Source: Liquorilactobacillus sucicola DSM 21376 = JCM 15457
GTDB taxonomy: Bacteria; Bacillota; Bacilli; Lactobacillales; Lactobacillaceae
Assembly: GCF_000612445.1 (NCBI RefSeq)
Contig: NZ_BALC01000005.1
Span: forward strand, 62,001 to 126,000
Direction of reading: 5' to 3'
Length of the DNA: 64,000 nucleotides
A program made the position numbers and the translations under genes. The notes beneath the pieces were generated by a model. That model was not told where the DNA came from. It did not search any database and was given only the letters and a program-made list of their open reading frames with translations. This document shows, piece by piece, positions 7,901 through 17,221 of this stretch; the first letter of the stretch is position 1; every line of letters starts with the position of its first letter.

Positions 7901-7945
7901 GAAGGCCATCAATGTTTCACATGAAACATTGATGGCCTTCTTCGT
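7901..7945. terminator. Perfect 19-bp-arm terminator containing a parS-like core
   Basis: Arms 7901-7919 and 7922-7940 are exact inverted repeats around a 2-nt centre (CA), followed by TTCG and a T-run. It ends the 6512-7885 gene. The centre holds the parS-like 16-mer listed separately. Confidence 0.9.
7913..7928. other. parS-like site (ParB/Spo0J binding), one mismatch
   Basis: TGTTTCACATGAAACA differs from the parS consensus TGTTNCACGTGAAACA at one central base. The identical 16-mer, in the other orientation, occurs at 34707-34722. They flank dnaA at about 18 kb and 8 kb. Confidence 0.65.
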
Positions 7946-8024
7946 ATTTTTCATAGCTTTTATTAATGTGCTATCATGATACTAAAAACTCAAATAAAAA
8001 GCTCTGGGAGGTTCTAAAACCACT

Positions 8025-8525
8025 ATGAATTGTCGACAAACTTTAGCAATTACAAGCCACCGTGTGCTTGCAAGCGACTTAAACGAACATGAAACTGTTT
8101 ACGGCGGACGTTTGCTTGAATTACTGGATAGCACTGCCTCAATTTCCGCATCTTATGTTGCACACAAAAAAACAGCTACTGCTTCGCTTGACCGTTTCAC
8201 ATTTATTGCACCTTTCAAGCTACAAGACTTTTTCTATATTGAAACCTATGTTAGCGGTGTCGGAAAGCGTTCAATTGAAGTTTTCGCAAAAATAATCGGA
8301 GAACATCTTGAAACAGGTGAACGTTTTCTGGGAGCAACCGCTTTTTTAACTTTTGTCGTCCTTGACAAAAACATTTCATTGGATTCTGTCATCCCCATGT
8401 CAGAAGAAGAAAAAAGCATTTGCTCAAAATATTCTGAACGAAAGCAAAGACAGCTAAGACTTCTTAAGCAAGAAAAAGAACTTAGAGCCAACATCAACCT
8501 CACACTCCCCTGGCAGCAAGGCTGA
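8025..8525 (+). CDS. Acyl-CoA thioesterase, hotdog fold (YkhA/YciA type)
   Basis: 166 residues, a single hotdog domain. N-terminal TSHRVLASDLNEHETVYGGRLLELLDSTASISA carries the conserved Asn/His and GG of the family, followed by ASLDRFTFIAPF and an acidic-basic tail. It likely hydrolyses acyl-CoAs in the cytosol. The Shine-Dalgarno candidate GGGAGG is about 14 nt from the ATG, somewhat far. It appears to be a single-gene unit between the parS-containing terminator and a convergent small ORF. Confidence 0.85.
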   Translation: MNCRQTLAITSHRVLASDLNEHETVYGGRLLELLDSTASISASYVAHKKTATASLDRFTFIAPFKLQDFFYIETYVSGVGKRSIEVFAKIIGEHLETGERFLGATAFLTFVVLDKNISLDSVIPMSEEEKSICSKYSERKQRQLRLLKQEKELRANINLTLPWQQG

Positions 8526-8536
8526 ACCGCAACTTC

Positions 8537-8659
8537 TTAGTTCACAGATCTTTGCTTTTGTACGACATCAATTAAAAAAGCTATCGCTTCCTCGTATGTG
8601 CATGCTTTTTGTTTCATAACTGTCCTGATCGCCTTTTCTGTATCATTAGAAAATGCCAT
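8537..8659 (-). CDS. Small protein of 40 residues, unknown function
   Basis: A short ORF starting MAFSNDTEKAIRTVMKQ and ending DVVQKQRSVN. It has a clear Shine-Dalgarno (AGGAGTGAT, about 5 nt before the ATG) and amphipathic-helix character throughout. The stop lies 11 bp from the convergent thioesterase stop. I recognise no family. The strong ribosome site and protein-like composition argue for a real gene. Confidence 0.55.
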   Translation of the reverse strand: MAFSNDTEKAIRTVMKQKACTYEEAIAFLIDVVQKQRSVN

Positions 8660-8930
8660 TTATCATCACTCCTATAACAATTAACTCTTAGCACCGTACT
8701 CTCTATGGACCACAAGACAGTTTTGCTAGACATCAATCTTTTAATGAACATTCATCTTCATTCTATAACGGTTAAGGTCAAAAAACGAGGATAACATATT
8801 ATCAATATTTGAGCTATGTCCTTTTCACGGCGCCAAATAAGGGATTCCTTGCTCAAAAAAATTTTTGCTGTTTTTATTCGTCAAAATAGCAAGCATGCAC
8901 TTGAGTTCCTGTCTTAATCAGTTTTAACTA

Positions 8931-9137
8931 CTACTGCGGCGAGTTTCGTACAGCTAAAAAGGATTGGTCAAAAAATAAATCTTGAGCCAATCCACGTGCA
9001 CTTGCTTGCATAACCCATTTTCGAATAGTTGTCATACTTGAAATATTATATTTACGCATTAAATCAGGGTAAGAAACATCTCCACTCCAGTACCCTTGAA
9101 CTAATTTAACTTTGAATTCATACGTATATTTGGTCAT
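8931..9137 (-). pseudogene. Remnant of an IS3/IS150-type transposase orfA
   Basis: From the ATG at 9137 the sequence MTKYTYEFKVKLVQGYWSG..SYPDLMRKYNISSMTTIRKW is the N-terminal helix-turn-helix of IS3-family OrfA proteins. The similarity stops after ASARGLAQ (about residue 52), and the ORF ends 16 unrelated residues later. OrfB with its DDE domain is absent. A possible element end lies near 9150-9185, with ATTAGA-type repeats. It is a dead fragment, not a mobile element. The 8660-8930 stretch beside it shows no gene. Confidence 0.75.
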
Positions 9138-9321
9138 AAAAAGCGCTCCATAATAATTAGATTTTTGTCTAACTATTATAGAGCACTTCAAAATTTAACT
9201 TTTAACCTAGCTCCTGCATTTTTTCGTATAAACGTGCTCCATTATTTACTCTCATTTGTAAATAAATGAGCCTAAGAAATCTGAAATTTTATTCAATAAA
9301 TTTTACTTCACTAAACAGTGG

Positions 9322-10612
9322 TTAGATTTGTTCCCATACATTGTCTAAAACATTAGTCTGCTCACGATCAGGCCCTACCGAGAAAGTTGAAATCCTAACA
9401 CCCACTAATTCTTCAATCTTCTTTATATAGTTGCGCGCATTGACAGGCAGATCTTCAAGCTTCTTAATATGTGTAATATCCTCTTTCCATCCCGGCAGCG
9501 TTTCATAAACTGGTTTGCACTTACTTAATTGCTTCAAACTTGCTGGATAGTGATAGATAGTTTTTCCATCCAGTTCATATGATGTACAAATCTTTATCTC
9601 ATCTAAACCGGTTAATACGTCCACACAGTTCAAACAAAGGTTAGTCAGTCCCGAAACACGCTTCGCATGGCGCAACACCACACTGTCGAACCAGCCGATG
9701 CGCCGTGGACGATGTGTAACAGTTCCATACTCATGTCCTGCTTCGCGAATAAAATTCCCTGTTTCATTATTCAGTTCTGTTGGGAATGGTCCATCACCCA
9801 CTCTTGAAGTATAGGCCTTGCATGCCCCTACTACTTTGTCAATTTTAGAAGGTCCAACTCCGCTACCGATTGTCACTCCGCCAGCAACTGGGTTCGACGA
9901 AGTTACGAATGGGTAAGTTCCCTGATCAATATCAAGCATAACCTTGTGCGCCTTCAAATAAAACTTTTTTGCCGTCATCAAGTGCATCATTCAAAATTAC
10001 TGAAGTATCCGCAACATTATCTTTAAATTGTTGCCCATATTCATAATAAGGTTCAAAAATGTCCTCAAATTTCAAAGGCTCATGGTCGTAGAAACGTGTA
10101 AATTCCTGATTCTTTTCCTCAAGATTTTGACGCAATTTTGCCTCAAAAATCTCCTTATCCAGCAAATCTGCCACACGAATACCAATCCGTGCTGCTTTAT
10201 CCATATATGCTGGTCCAATTCCTTTGTTAGTTGTTCCGATCTTCTGATCTTTTTTAGCTTTCTCTTGTAATCCATCTAAGAGAATATGGTAAGGCAGAAT
10301 AACATGTGCACGATCTGAAATGCGCAAATTATCGGTTGAAACCCCACGATCCTTTAGGTATTTTAATTCCTCTACCAAGGATTTAGGGTTCAGTACTACA
10401 CCGTTGCCGATTACACTTGTTTTGGAAGAATAGAAAATTCCAGATGGTATTAAACGAAGTTTGAAGGTTTCTCCGCCAAATACGATCGTATGTCCTGCAT
10501 TGTCACCGCCTTGATACCGGGCTATTACATCTGCATCGTGACTTAGGAAATCCGTAATTTTTCCCTTTCCTTCATCGCCCCATTGACTACCTACAACTAC
10601 TATTGATGACAT
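9322..10612 (-). CDS. purA: Adenylosuccinate synthetase, frame broken near 9940
   Basis: PurA makes adenylosuccinate from IMP, Asp and GTP. The N-terminal part has the GDEGKGK loop (12-18) with catalytic Asp13, and DNAGHTIV with His41. The second part has [16 protein letters not shown] and the C-terminal IRISTF-like region ([14 protein letters not shown]). The gene is read in two frames. After LFEGAQG the first frame hits a stop at 9932, while VMLDIDQG continues in another frame. Two missing bases (GGTGTT read as GGTT) or one extra base explain it. Joined length is about 430 residues, normal for PurA. The gene is needed for AMP synthesis, so a sequencing error is likely. Confidence 0.93.
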
Positions 10613-10678
10613 TGAATTTCACCTCATTAAATGATTTATACAAACTGCGCAACATTCTCTTAATCATTAACCTCGATA

Positions 10679-10707
10679 ATTGTATCAGTCAAAAGTTAAT
10701 CTTTCAA
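10679..10707 (-). promoter_or_regulatory. purA promoter
   Basis: On the minus strand TTGAAA and TACAAT are separated by 17 bp, about 70 bp upstream of the purA ATG. PurBox-like sequences lie just upstream. Confidence 0.7.
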
Positions 10708-10710
10708 GTA

Positions 10711-10764
10711 AATAACGAATAATTACAAAAAAAAGTTTTTTTAAATACGAAAATAACGAACTTT
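10711..10764. promoter_or_regulatory. Two PurBox-like direct repeats upstream of purA
   Basis: AATAACGAATAAT (10711-10723) and AATAACGAACTTT (10752-10764) match the PurR box AWWWCCGAACWWT at 11 and 12 of 13 positions. Both have A instead of the first C, as does the box upstream of the nucleoside transporter (50246-50258). They lie upstream of the -35. Confidence 0.55.
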
Positions 10765-10991
10765 AAACTAGGCAGTGCAAGCCTTATTTTGAACATATGC
10801 TAAGCCACAAATAAATCACCGAAAGATCTCACCTAGCTGAATAGACGGTCCTAAGGAGGCTCCGTAGTGTCGTTCAGATTAGTCGAAATTTCTTTTTTTC
10901 GGCCTACCTTGAAGCCGAACTTAAATACATTTTTTCGTAGTTTCAAGTCATCCCCATATACCACGTTTCAGCCGCTCCATGTCCAACTGGT

Positions 10992-11090
10992 AAAACGACT
11001 GTTCTTCACAATCTGCCCTTGATTAAAACTAGGGCCACATTTATGCGAAATAAACAAAGAAACAAGGTTAAAATTTAAATTTTAACCTTG
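10992..11090. repeat. Internally deleted copy of the foldback intergenic repeat, ending in a bidirectional terminator
   Basis: AAAACGACTG at the left and CACATTTATGCGAAATAAA at the right match the ends of the full copy at 48549-48721. The middle is missing. It ends in a perfect 28-bp palindrome (11063-11090, from CAAGGTTAAAATTT to its mirror) flanked by A- and T-rich runs, which would terminate dnaB on the minus strand. The rest of the 10613-11104 gap holds a hairpin-prone segment near 10830-10880 with no identified role. Confidence 0.6.
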
Positions 11091-11104
11091 CTTCTTTTGA
11101 CTTT

Positions 11105-12517
11105 TCATTGCTTATAATGGTTTATCTCTTTAACCATTATCAGGACATACGCCACTGATGAAAACTTATTATATGATTTTACGAATAAAAGTTTCACTGT
11201 TCCACGCGGACCAGAACGGTTTTTCTCAATGATCACTTCTACCTCACCAACATCCTGTGTCTCATCATCTTTGCTACCGTTGCCTTCATTCTCGTCGCCC
11301 TCTTGCCGTTCGTAATAGTCATCTCGGTACAAGAAAGCAACAATATCAGCATCTTGTTCAATGGATCCTGATTCACGAATATCAGACAAAACAGGACGCT
11401 TATCTTGCCGTTGCTCAACTCCACGTGAAAGCTGTGACAAGGCAATCACTGGCACTGATAATTCTTTAGCTAATTTTTTAAGTTGTCGTGAGATTTCAGA
11501 AACCTCTTGCTGCCTACTCTCCTTATTAGTTCCCTCAATCAACTGAAGGTAGTCGACGACTATCAATCCCAAATTGCCCTTTTCCTTCGCTAAACGACGA
11601 CATTTAGCCCTTATTTCAGCCATTTTAATTCCTGGAGTATCATCAATATATATTGATGCCTGTGACAATGAACCCATAGCGACAACCAAATTCTGCCACT
11701 CTTCATCATTCAATTGTCCCGTCCGTAGGTGATTAGCATTCACACTTCCCTCGGCGCAGAGCATTCGATTAACTAATGATTCTGCACTCATTTCCAGCGA
11801 GAAGATCGCTACAGTTTGATCCGTCTTAGTGCCCACATTTTGTGCTATATTCAACGCAAAAGCTGTTTTACCGACAGCGGGACGAGCAGCTAGAATGATT
11901 AGATTATCAGGTTGCAGACCAGCAGTCATTTTGTCTAATTCATTATAGCCGGTTGCTAGACCTGTTATATCTTCGTTGTTCTGATATAGTTTGTCAATCT
12001 GTTCAATCGTATTATTCAAGACATCCGTAATTGATTTAAATCCGCTGCGATTTCGGCGTTCAGAAACATCCATAATTTGCCGTTCAGCATCATCTAATAA
12101 TGTTGGGACATCTTCTTCTTGACTGTAAGTTTGGGTAACGATATTCGAAGCAGTTGCTATCAACCGGCGCATAATTGCTTTTTCCTCAACAATTCGCGCA
12201 TAATAAGCCACATTAGCTGCAGTCGGAACGGCTGTCGCTAATTCAGCAATATAGCTGACCCCCCCGACATCTTCACTTTGATTTTTAGCACTCAAATAAT
12301 CATTCATCGTAACAACATCGATTACTTCATCTTGATTATTTAAATCAATCATTGCTTGAAAAATTATCTGATGCGAACGTCGATAAAAATCATCAGGCTG
12401 CAAATATTCCATTGCTTCAACTAATGCATCCGAGCGCAAAAAAATCGAGCCCAAGACAGCTTGTTCAGCTTCAATATTCTGTGGCGGTAAATGATCTGTT
12501 AAAACATCATTACTCAT
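11105..12517 (-). CDS. dnaB: Replicative DNA helicase DnaB, likely one-base frameshift at the 3' end
   Basis: Hexameric helicase of the replication fork. The N-terminal domain (PPQNIEAEQAVLGSIF) is followed by the RecA-like core with Walker A ARPAVGKTAFALNIA and LIVVDYLQLI, then SDIRESGSIEQDAD. I chose the ATG at 12517 with GAGAGGA upstream; an in-frame GTG at 12532 lies within the Shine-Dalgarno. The end reads SVAYVLIMVKEINHYKQ. Restoring one C (GTCCTG to GTCCCTG) near 11143 would give SVAYVPDNG and a stop at 11130, which looks more natural. It follows rplI in the usual order. Confidence 0.95.
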   Translation of the reverse strand: MSNDVLTDHLPPQNIEAEQAVLGSIFLRSDALVEAMEYLQPDDFYRRSHQIIFQAMIDLNNQDEVIDVVTMNDYLSAKNQSEDVGGVSYIAELATAVPTAANVAYYARIVEEKAIMRRLIATASNIVTQTYSQEEDVPTLLDDAERQIMDVSERRNRSGFKSITDVLNNTIEQIDKLYQNNEDITGLATGYNELDKMTAGLQPDNLIILAARPAVGKTAFALNIAQNVGTKTDQTVAIFSLEMSAESLVNRMLCAEGSVNANHLRTGQLNDEEWQNLVVAMGSLSQASIYIDDTPGIKMAEIRAKCRRLAKEKGNLGLIVVDYLQLIEGTNKESRQQEVSEISRQLKKLAKELSVPVIALSQLSRGVEQRQDKRPVLSDIRESGSIEQDADIVAFLYRDDYYERQEGDENEGNGSKDDETQDVGEVEVIIEKNRSGPRGTVKLLFVKSYNKFSSVAYVLIMVKEINHYKQ

Positions 12518-12581
12518 CTTTTTTCCTCTCACTCCAAATACGCTGCAACATCAAATATACTGCTAAATCTACCAAAAACAC

Positions 12582-13031
12582 TTATTTTTCTGCTACATGC
12601 ACTCTGATTTTAGCAGTAACCTGATTATGCAATTTAACAGGAATATTAGTGTACCCAAGAGCTTTAATCGGTTCTGGTAACTCCATCTTACGTTTATCAA
12701 TCTTTAAACCATACTGCTTGGCAAGTGTTTGTGCTACCTGCTTGCTTGTAATCGAACCAAAAAGCCTTCCATCTTCTCCAGCTTTGGCTTTCAATTCGAC
12801 AACCATTTCACCGGATTCCAACTTCTCTTTGAGAACTTTTGCTTCTGCTAAAGTCTCAGCATCTTTTTTCTCTTCAGCACGTTTCTGTGCCTTCAGTTGA
12901 CTCAAAGCTTGGGCAGTTGCAGCCTTAGCTTTATTTGCTTTTATCAAAAAATTAGCGTACCCGTCTGGAATACTCTTGATTTCCCCACGTTTGCCCTTGC
13001 CTCTAACATCTTGTACAAAAATAACTTTCAT
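12582..13031 (-). CDS. rplI: Ribosomal protein bL9
   Basis: 149 residues, the normal length. The N-terminal [29 protein letters not shown] is the bL9 rRNA-binding domain with its conserved glycines. A long charged helix follows, then the C-terminal domain with [11 protein letters not shown]. It lies between gdpP (25 bp) and dnaB (about 64 bp), the standard Firmicutes order gdpP-rplI-dnaB, probably one operon. Confidence 0.98.
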   Translation of the reverse strand: MKVIFVQDVRGKGKRGEIKSIPDGYANFLIKANKAKAATAQALSQLKAQKRAEEKKDAETLAEAKVLKEKLESGEMVVELKAKAGEDGRLFGSITSKQVAQTLAKQYGLKIDKRKMELPEPIKALGYTNIPVKLHNQVTAKIRVHVAEK

Positions 13032-13056
13032 TCCAATTCCTCCTCAAAATAAAACT

Positions 13057-15060
13057 TTAATCTTCTTTTTTCAGAATATTCAAAAGTTGTTCTCGTGCTT
13101 CGCTGACAGAAACATCTTCCAATTGTGTTGCAGCATTAGAAAGATGTCCGCCACCGCCGAGCTGCTCCATGACAACTTGTACATTCGCTTTGCCATTGCT
13201 GCGTGCTGATATGCCTACTTTGCCATCCTGACGCTGTGTGACAACAAATGATGCTTCTACTCCGCTGACCGTAAGGAGAGCATCCGCAGCTTGAGCTGCA
13301 GTTACTGGGTCATAACTCTTCTCTTCTTCTCCTGCACATAAAGCAATATCATCACCAATAAACTCTACACGATCAATCAAATGATTACGTTGTAGAAAAT
13401 TATCGGCATTTTCTTTCATAAAATGCTGCGACATAGCAGAATCTGCACCGACTGACCGCAGATAACTAGCCGCATCAAATGTTCTGGTTCCTGTCCTCAA
13501 AGAGAACGATCTTGTGTCTACGATAATTCCCGTCAACATCGCTGTTGCTTCAATTTTGTTGATTGGATCGCTTTCTTTTGATTGATACTCAAACATTTCT
13601 GTTATCAACTCACAGGTAGATGAGGCATAAGGTTCAATATAAACTAAAATAGGGTTCTCAGGGAACTCCTCACCGCGCCGATGGTGATCAATCACCATTA
13701 CCCGATTGATTAACTTAGCATAAAGCTCTTCGCTGGCTGATATTGAGGGTTTAGAATGATCAACCATTATCAGCAGGCTGCGCTCTGTTGTTTTTTCCAA
13801 CGCCTCTTCAGTTGAAATAATCTTGCCTTTGATATCAGGATACTGTCCAAGTTCCTCCATCAGGCGAACTACGTCCGAATGCAGGTTATCTTTATCAATA
13901 ACAATCCAACATTTTTTCTTGTTCATAGCAGCAATCCGTCTAATACCGAGACATGCACCGACGGAATCCATATCAGGCTGCTTATGTCCCATTACAAAAA
14001 CTTGATCCGACTGCCCCATCAATTCCTGTAATGCCTGAGAAATCATACGCGCACGAACACGAGTCCGCTTTTCCATCGGATTTGTTTTGCCGCCATAAAA
14101 ACGTGCTTGCCCGTTGGGTGTTTTCACCACGACTTGATCCCCACCACGTCCGAGTGCCAAATCTAAATTACTTTGTGCCAATCGAGCCAAAGCAGCCAGA
14201 TTATCATCATCATAAGCGATTCCAATACTCAATGTAAGTGGAAAATTTTGTTTTGAAGTCCGTTCACGAATACGATCCAATATTTTGAACTTCTCATCCT
14301 CCAACTGCTTTAAAACTCCCGTATAAGCTACTACAAAAAAATGATCGTCATCAACACGTTTTAGATACATTTCAAAACGTTTAGCCCAATTCGACAATTC
14401 ATTAGTGACATAATTGCTTAAGTTGGAAACTTTTTTATCAGTCATTGTCTGAGTAACCTCATCGTAATTATCTAAGAAAATCTGGCCAACGACAATTCCC
14501 GTCTCCCGATCGTGCTGTTCAATTTGAGCATATCGAGTTACATCCATCAAATATACAGCATGAATGTCATTTTGGATCAGCATTTGAAATTGACGGTCTC
14601 CCCAAGAAACTTCTTGCGCATCCTTTGCTTTCGAATTTTTCTTGATTAGAGAAGCTAATTCTTCATCAACTTCTGCAATCTGCTTTCCTAAAACTTCATT
14701 CTTTCCGAAATACTTTTGCAAATATGGATTGATCCACTCTATTTCGCCTTTTTCACTCAAAAATAAAATACCAATCGGCATTTTTATCAATGATTCTTGC
14801 TCTCCACGCTTAATTCGATAAGACAAATCCGAGATATACTCGTTAGTATCTTCAGTAATTTCCTTCAGCGTATAAAAAGCTACACCTATCGTTAACAAAA
14901 CCAAGACCAAAAGAACCAGTCCTAAGATCGGATTCACGATAAATGCCATTATCTCGCAAACTATTGAGAGCAGCAAAAGAAAAATTGCGATTAACATTAT
15001 TTTACTGTTTTTCATAAAATCTGGCAGATGCCAGAAATCCTTCGAAAAAATTTGTTTCAC
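13057..15060 (-). CDS. gdpP: Cyclic-di-AMP phosphodiesterase GdpP
   Basis: 667 residues with the full GdpP architecture: two N-terminal membrane helices (about 20-40 and 43-65), a PAS-like domain (about 85-175), a degenerate GGDEF domain (about 180-310), and a DHH/DHHA1 phosphodiesterase with GHKQPDMDS at 358-366, DHH at 458-460 and GGGGH near 630. It cleaves c-di-AMP to pApA and so tunes osmotic and cell-wall homeostasis. The start is GTG at 15060 with GAGGAGA upstream. It is first in the operon with rplI and dnaB. Confidence 0.97.
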   Translation of the reverse strand: MKQIFSKDFWHLPDFMKNSKIMLIAIFLLLLSIVCEIMAFIVNPILGLVLLVLVLLTIGVAFYTLKEITEDTNEYISDLSYRIKRGEQESLIKMPIGILFLSEKGEIEWINPYLQKYFGKNEVLGKQIAEVDEELASLIKKNSKAKDAQEVSWGDRQFQMLIQNDIHAVYLMDVTRYAQIEQHDRETGIVVGQIFLDNYDEVTQTMTDKKVSNLSNYVTNELSNWAKRFEMYLKRVDDDHFFVVAYTGVLKQLEDEKFKILDRIRERTSKQNFPLTLSIGIAYDDDNLAALARLAQSNLDLALGRGGDQVVVKTPNGQARFYGGKTNPMEKRTRVRARMISQALQELMGQSDQVFVMGHKQPDMDSVGACLGIRRIAAMNKKKCWIVIDKDNLHSDVVRLMEELGQYPDIKGKIISTEEALEKTTERSLLIMVDHSKPSISASEELYAKLINRVMVIDHHRRGEEFPENPILVYIEPYASSTCELITEMFEYQSKESDPINKIEATAMLTGIIVDTRSFSLRTGTRTFDAASYLRSVGADSAMSQHFMKENADNFLQRNHLIDRVEFIGDDIALCAGEEEKSYDPVTAAQAADALLTVSGVEASFVVTQRQDGKVGISARSNGKANVQVVMEQLGGGGHLSNAATQLEDVSVSEAREQLLNILKKED

Positions 15061-15296
15061 TATCTTCTCCTCACATTCTGTGATATTAACAAAAACTGTT
15101 AATCAGATTAAAAGCTGTTCCTAGTTCTAATCAATTTTAATTTCTCTAATCAGTACAGTATACAGCTTTATATGATAGCATAAAACACTGAAAGTTCATC
15201 GTGCCTTCTATTTTATCACAAACAGCGAACTCTTACACCAGATACTAAAACATACACTGCATGCATTATTTTATAATACTTTAAAGCATACACAAA

Positions 15297-15345
15297 AAAA
15301 GAAAACTGCGGTTTTAATAACTTATCCGCGGCTTTCTTTATTTGC
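15297..15345 (-). terminator. Terminator downstream of pnuC
   Basis: On the minus strand GAAAGCCGCGG and CCGCAGTTTTC form an imperfect stem followed by a long T-run (15297-15303 as A on +). The gap 15061-15296 shows no gene. Confidence 0.7.
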
Positions 15346-15361
15346 TACTATCCTATATTAA

Positions 15362-16132
15362 TTAAGCTCGTGTATGTGTGTCCGAACGAAACCATCCCCG
15401 AACACTGAAAAAGGCATACATGTCATTCAAGAAGAAAACACTGTAACTGAAGATCAAAGCAAAATTTCCATCTCCTTGAATCATTGTTTGCATCCAGAGG
15501 GCAATTGTAAAAACTGAACTTATCGTCCACACGTAATACTGTTCTCGTTTTCGATTCAGTTCAAGCAGTGAACCGGTGATAGCCATTGCCAAATTCAAAC
15601 TATCCAAGAAAACACGCGGGTCACTAGTCAGACTGAAAATGTAATAAAGTACTGCCCACGCAAAACCGAAGAACACAATGTATGCGATCCACTCCAGCCA
15701 ACTCTCAAATTTTTCTGCTTGAATGTTGTCATTCCACTTGGGATCCAAAATGCAAAAGAAATCTAGAAAAAGCAGGTAGCCAATCTGTTCCCACGCAGTC
15801 GCATAGTTGCCAGCCATAAATCCCACTGAAGCAATACAGACAGCACTTATTGCACCTGCCCAGCCTTGAATTCCTGAACGATTCGAGATTCCAATGACAC
15901 AAGCTACAGAAAGATTTCCCCCGATAAACGAGATCACAGACTGTAGTGGTGCCACGTCAAATGATTGCACTAATGAAAAAATCTGCAACACAAGGTTAAA
16001 CACCAATAAACCATAACTGAACTTTCCCCAACCACGACATTGATGTAGCAGCCAGCTAAAGTACCCTTTGCGAAAAACATTTTTAGAATAACTTGGTAAA
16101 TTGGTCAACACATCCACATATCGATTAAACAT
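15362..16132 (-). CDS. pnuC: Nicotinamide riboside transporter PnuC
   Basis: 256 residues with about seven hydrophobic segments and PnuC features: an N-terminal cytosolic stretch ending at WGKFSYGLL, an NxSGIQGW-like loop (ISNRSGIQGWAGAIS), W-rich helices (ATAWEQIGYLLFLDFF) and a C-terminal FFLNDMYAFFSVRGW. PnuC proteins take up NAD precursors by facilitated diffusion coupled to NRK-type phosphorylation. It stands alone between gdpP and rpsR and has its own terminator. Confidence 0.88.
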   Translation of the reverse strand: MFNRYVDVLTNLPSYSKNVFRKGYFSWLLHQCRGWGKFSYGLLVFNLVLQIFSLVQSFDVAPLQSVISFIGGNLSVACVIGISNRSGIQGWAGAISAVCIASVGFMAGNYATAWEQIGYLLFLDFFCILDPKWNDNIQAEKFESWLEWIAYIVFFGFAWAVLYYIFSLTSDPRVFLDSLNLAMAITGSLLELNRKREQYYVWTISSVFTIALWMQTMIQGDGNFALIFSYSVFFLNDMYAFFSVRGWFRSDTHTRA

Positions 16133-16361
16133 TTTGTTGCTGTCCCCCTTGAAATTTAAACGCTCTTAAAAACATCAACTATTACTCTTCATCACTGCAG
16201 CTTAGAAAACAATAGTTGAATTACTCTTTAAGCAGCTCACATCGTCCTATTATATGCACTAATTTCAAGAAATAAAAGACTTGACTTTTCAACATATTGG
16301 GCAACTACCTATCGCAAGGCACTATATATAGTATTAAATTTCAATTAACAGTTTTTAAGAC

Positions 16362-16392
16362 AAAAAAAATAAGGCTCGGAAAACCTCGCCTT
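16362..16392 (-). terminator. Terminator of the rpsF-ssb-rpsR operon
   Basis: AAGGCGAGGTTTTCCGAGCCTT on the minus strand forms a short stem, followed by ATTTTTTTT, 9 bp after the rpsR stop. Confidence 0.85.
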
Positions 16393-16400
16393 CATTTTTC

Positions 16401-16637
16401 TTAATCTTCTGTAACAAATGGTAAGAAACCCATAATACGCGAACGTTTAACTGCAATAGTCAAACGACGTTGATTCTTAGCACTCGTTCCCGTTACTCGA
16501 CGAGGTAAAATCTTTCCTCGTTCTGAAATGAAACGCTTCAAAAGATCTGTGTCTTTATAATCAATATAGTCAATATGGTTGGCTGCAATAAAGTCAACCT
16601 TACGGCGACGGCGTCCGCCTCTGCGTTGTTGTGCCAT
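16401..16637 (-). CDS. rpsR: Ribosomal protein bS18
   Basis: 78 residues, the typical length. An Arg-rich N-terminus ([14 protein letters not shown]) leads to the conserved core [26 protein letters not shown] and [17 protein letters not shown]. It is the last gene of rpsF-ssb-rpsR. There is a strong Shine-Dalgarno (AAGGAGGGAAAT). Confidence 0.98.
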   Translation of the reverse strand: MAQQRRGGRRRRKVDFIAANHIDYIDYKDTDLLKRFISERGKILPRRVTGTSAKNQRRLTIAVKRSRIMGFLPFVTED

Positions 16638-16657
16638 TTAATTTCCCTCCTTTTGGA

Positions 16658-17188
16658 TTAAAATGGTAAATCATCATCCGAAATATCTATCTGTTTTCCA
16701 TTATCTGCAAAAGGATCAACATCTGTATTGTTATCTTGTGCCTTAGCAGAATTGTTTTTAGTTGAGTTTCCAAACAAATTATCATTGTTTGGATTAGAAC
16801 CATTTTGAGAAGAAGCGGAACCTTGCGAATCATTGCCGCCATGCTGCTGTTGATAGCGCTCAGACTGCGAACGAGACTCAAGCAATGAGAAACTGTCAAC
16901 AACAATTTCAGTCACATAAACACGGACGCCCTGCTGATTTTCATATGAACGAGTTTGAATTCGCCCATCTACTCCAACCAATGAACCCTTATGCGTAAAA
17001 TTAGCAAAGTTTTCCGCTGCTTTACGCCAAATCACACAATTAATAAAATCAGCTTCGCGTTCTCCCTGCTGATTAGTAAACTGGCGATTGACAGCAACCG
17101 TGAAAGTTGCAACAGCCACTCCATTGGCGGTATAACGCAAATCGGGATCACGTGTTAATCGACCTACAAGTACAGCTCTATTGATCAA
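16658..17188 (-). CDS. ssb: Single-stranded DNA-binding protein
   Basis: 176 residues. The N-terminal OB fold ([39 protein letters not shown]) covers about residues 1-110. A Gln/Asn/Ser-rich linker follows, then the acidic tip DISDDDLPF that recruits partner proteins. It sits between rpsF and rpsR, and its position in this ribosomal operon identifies it as the essential chromosomal SSB. Confidence 0.98.
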   Translation of the reverse strand: MINRAVLVGRLTRDPDLRYTANGVAVATFTVAVNRQFTNQQGEREADFINCVIWRKAAENFANFTHKGSLVGVDGRIQTRSYENQQGVRVYVTEIVVDSFSLLESRSQSERYQQQHGGNDSQGSASSQNGSNPNNDNLFGNSTKNNSAKAQDNNTDVDPFADNGKQIDISDDDLPF

Positions 17189-17221
17189 GATTCCGTTCCT
17201 CCTTTTTTAATTTCAAAATAA

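Noticed and set aside
8931-9191. Functional IS3 element
   Set aside because: Only about 52 residues of OrfA remain, with no OrfB, and inverted repeats could not be paired.
11418-11436. CCACGTGAAA inside dnaB as a further parS site
   Set aside because: Only the central bases match; five positions of the 16-mer differ and it is explained by coding sequence.
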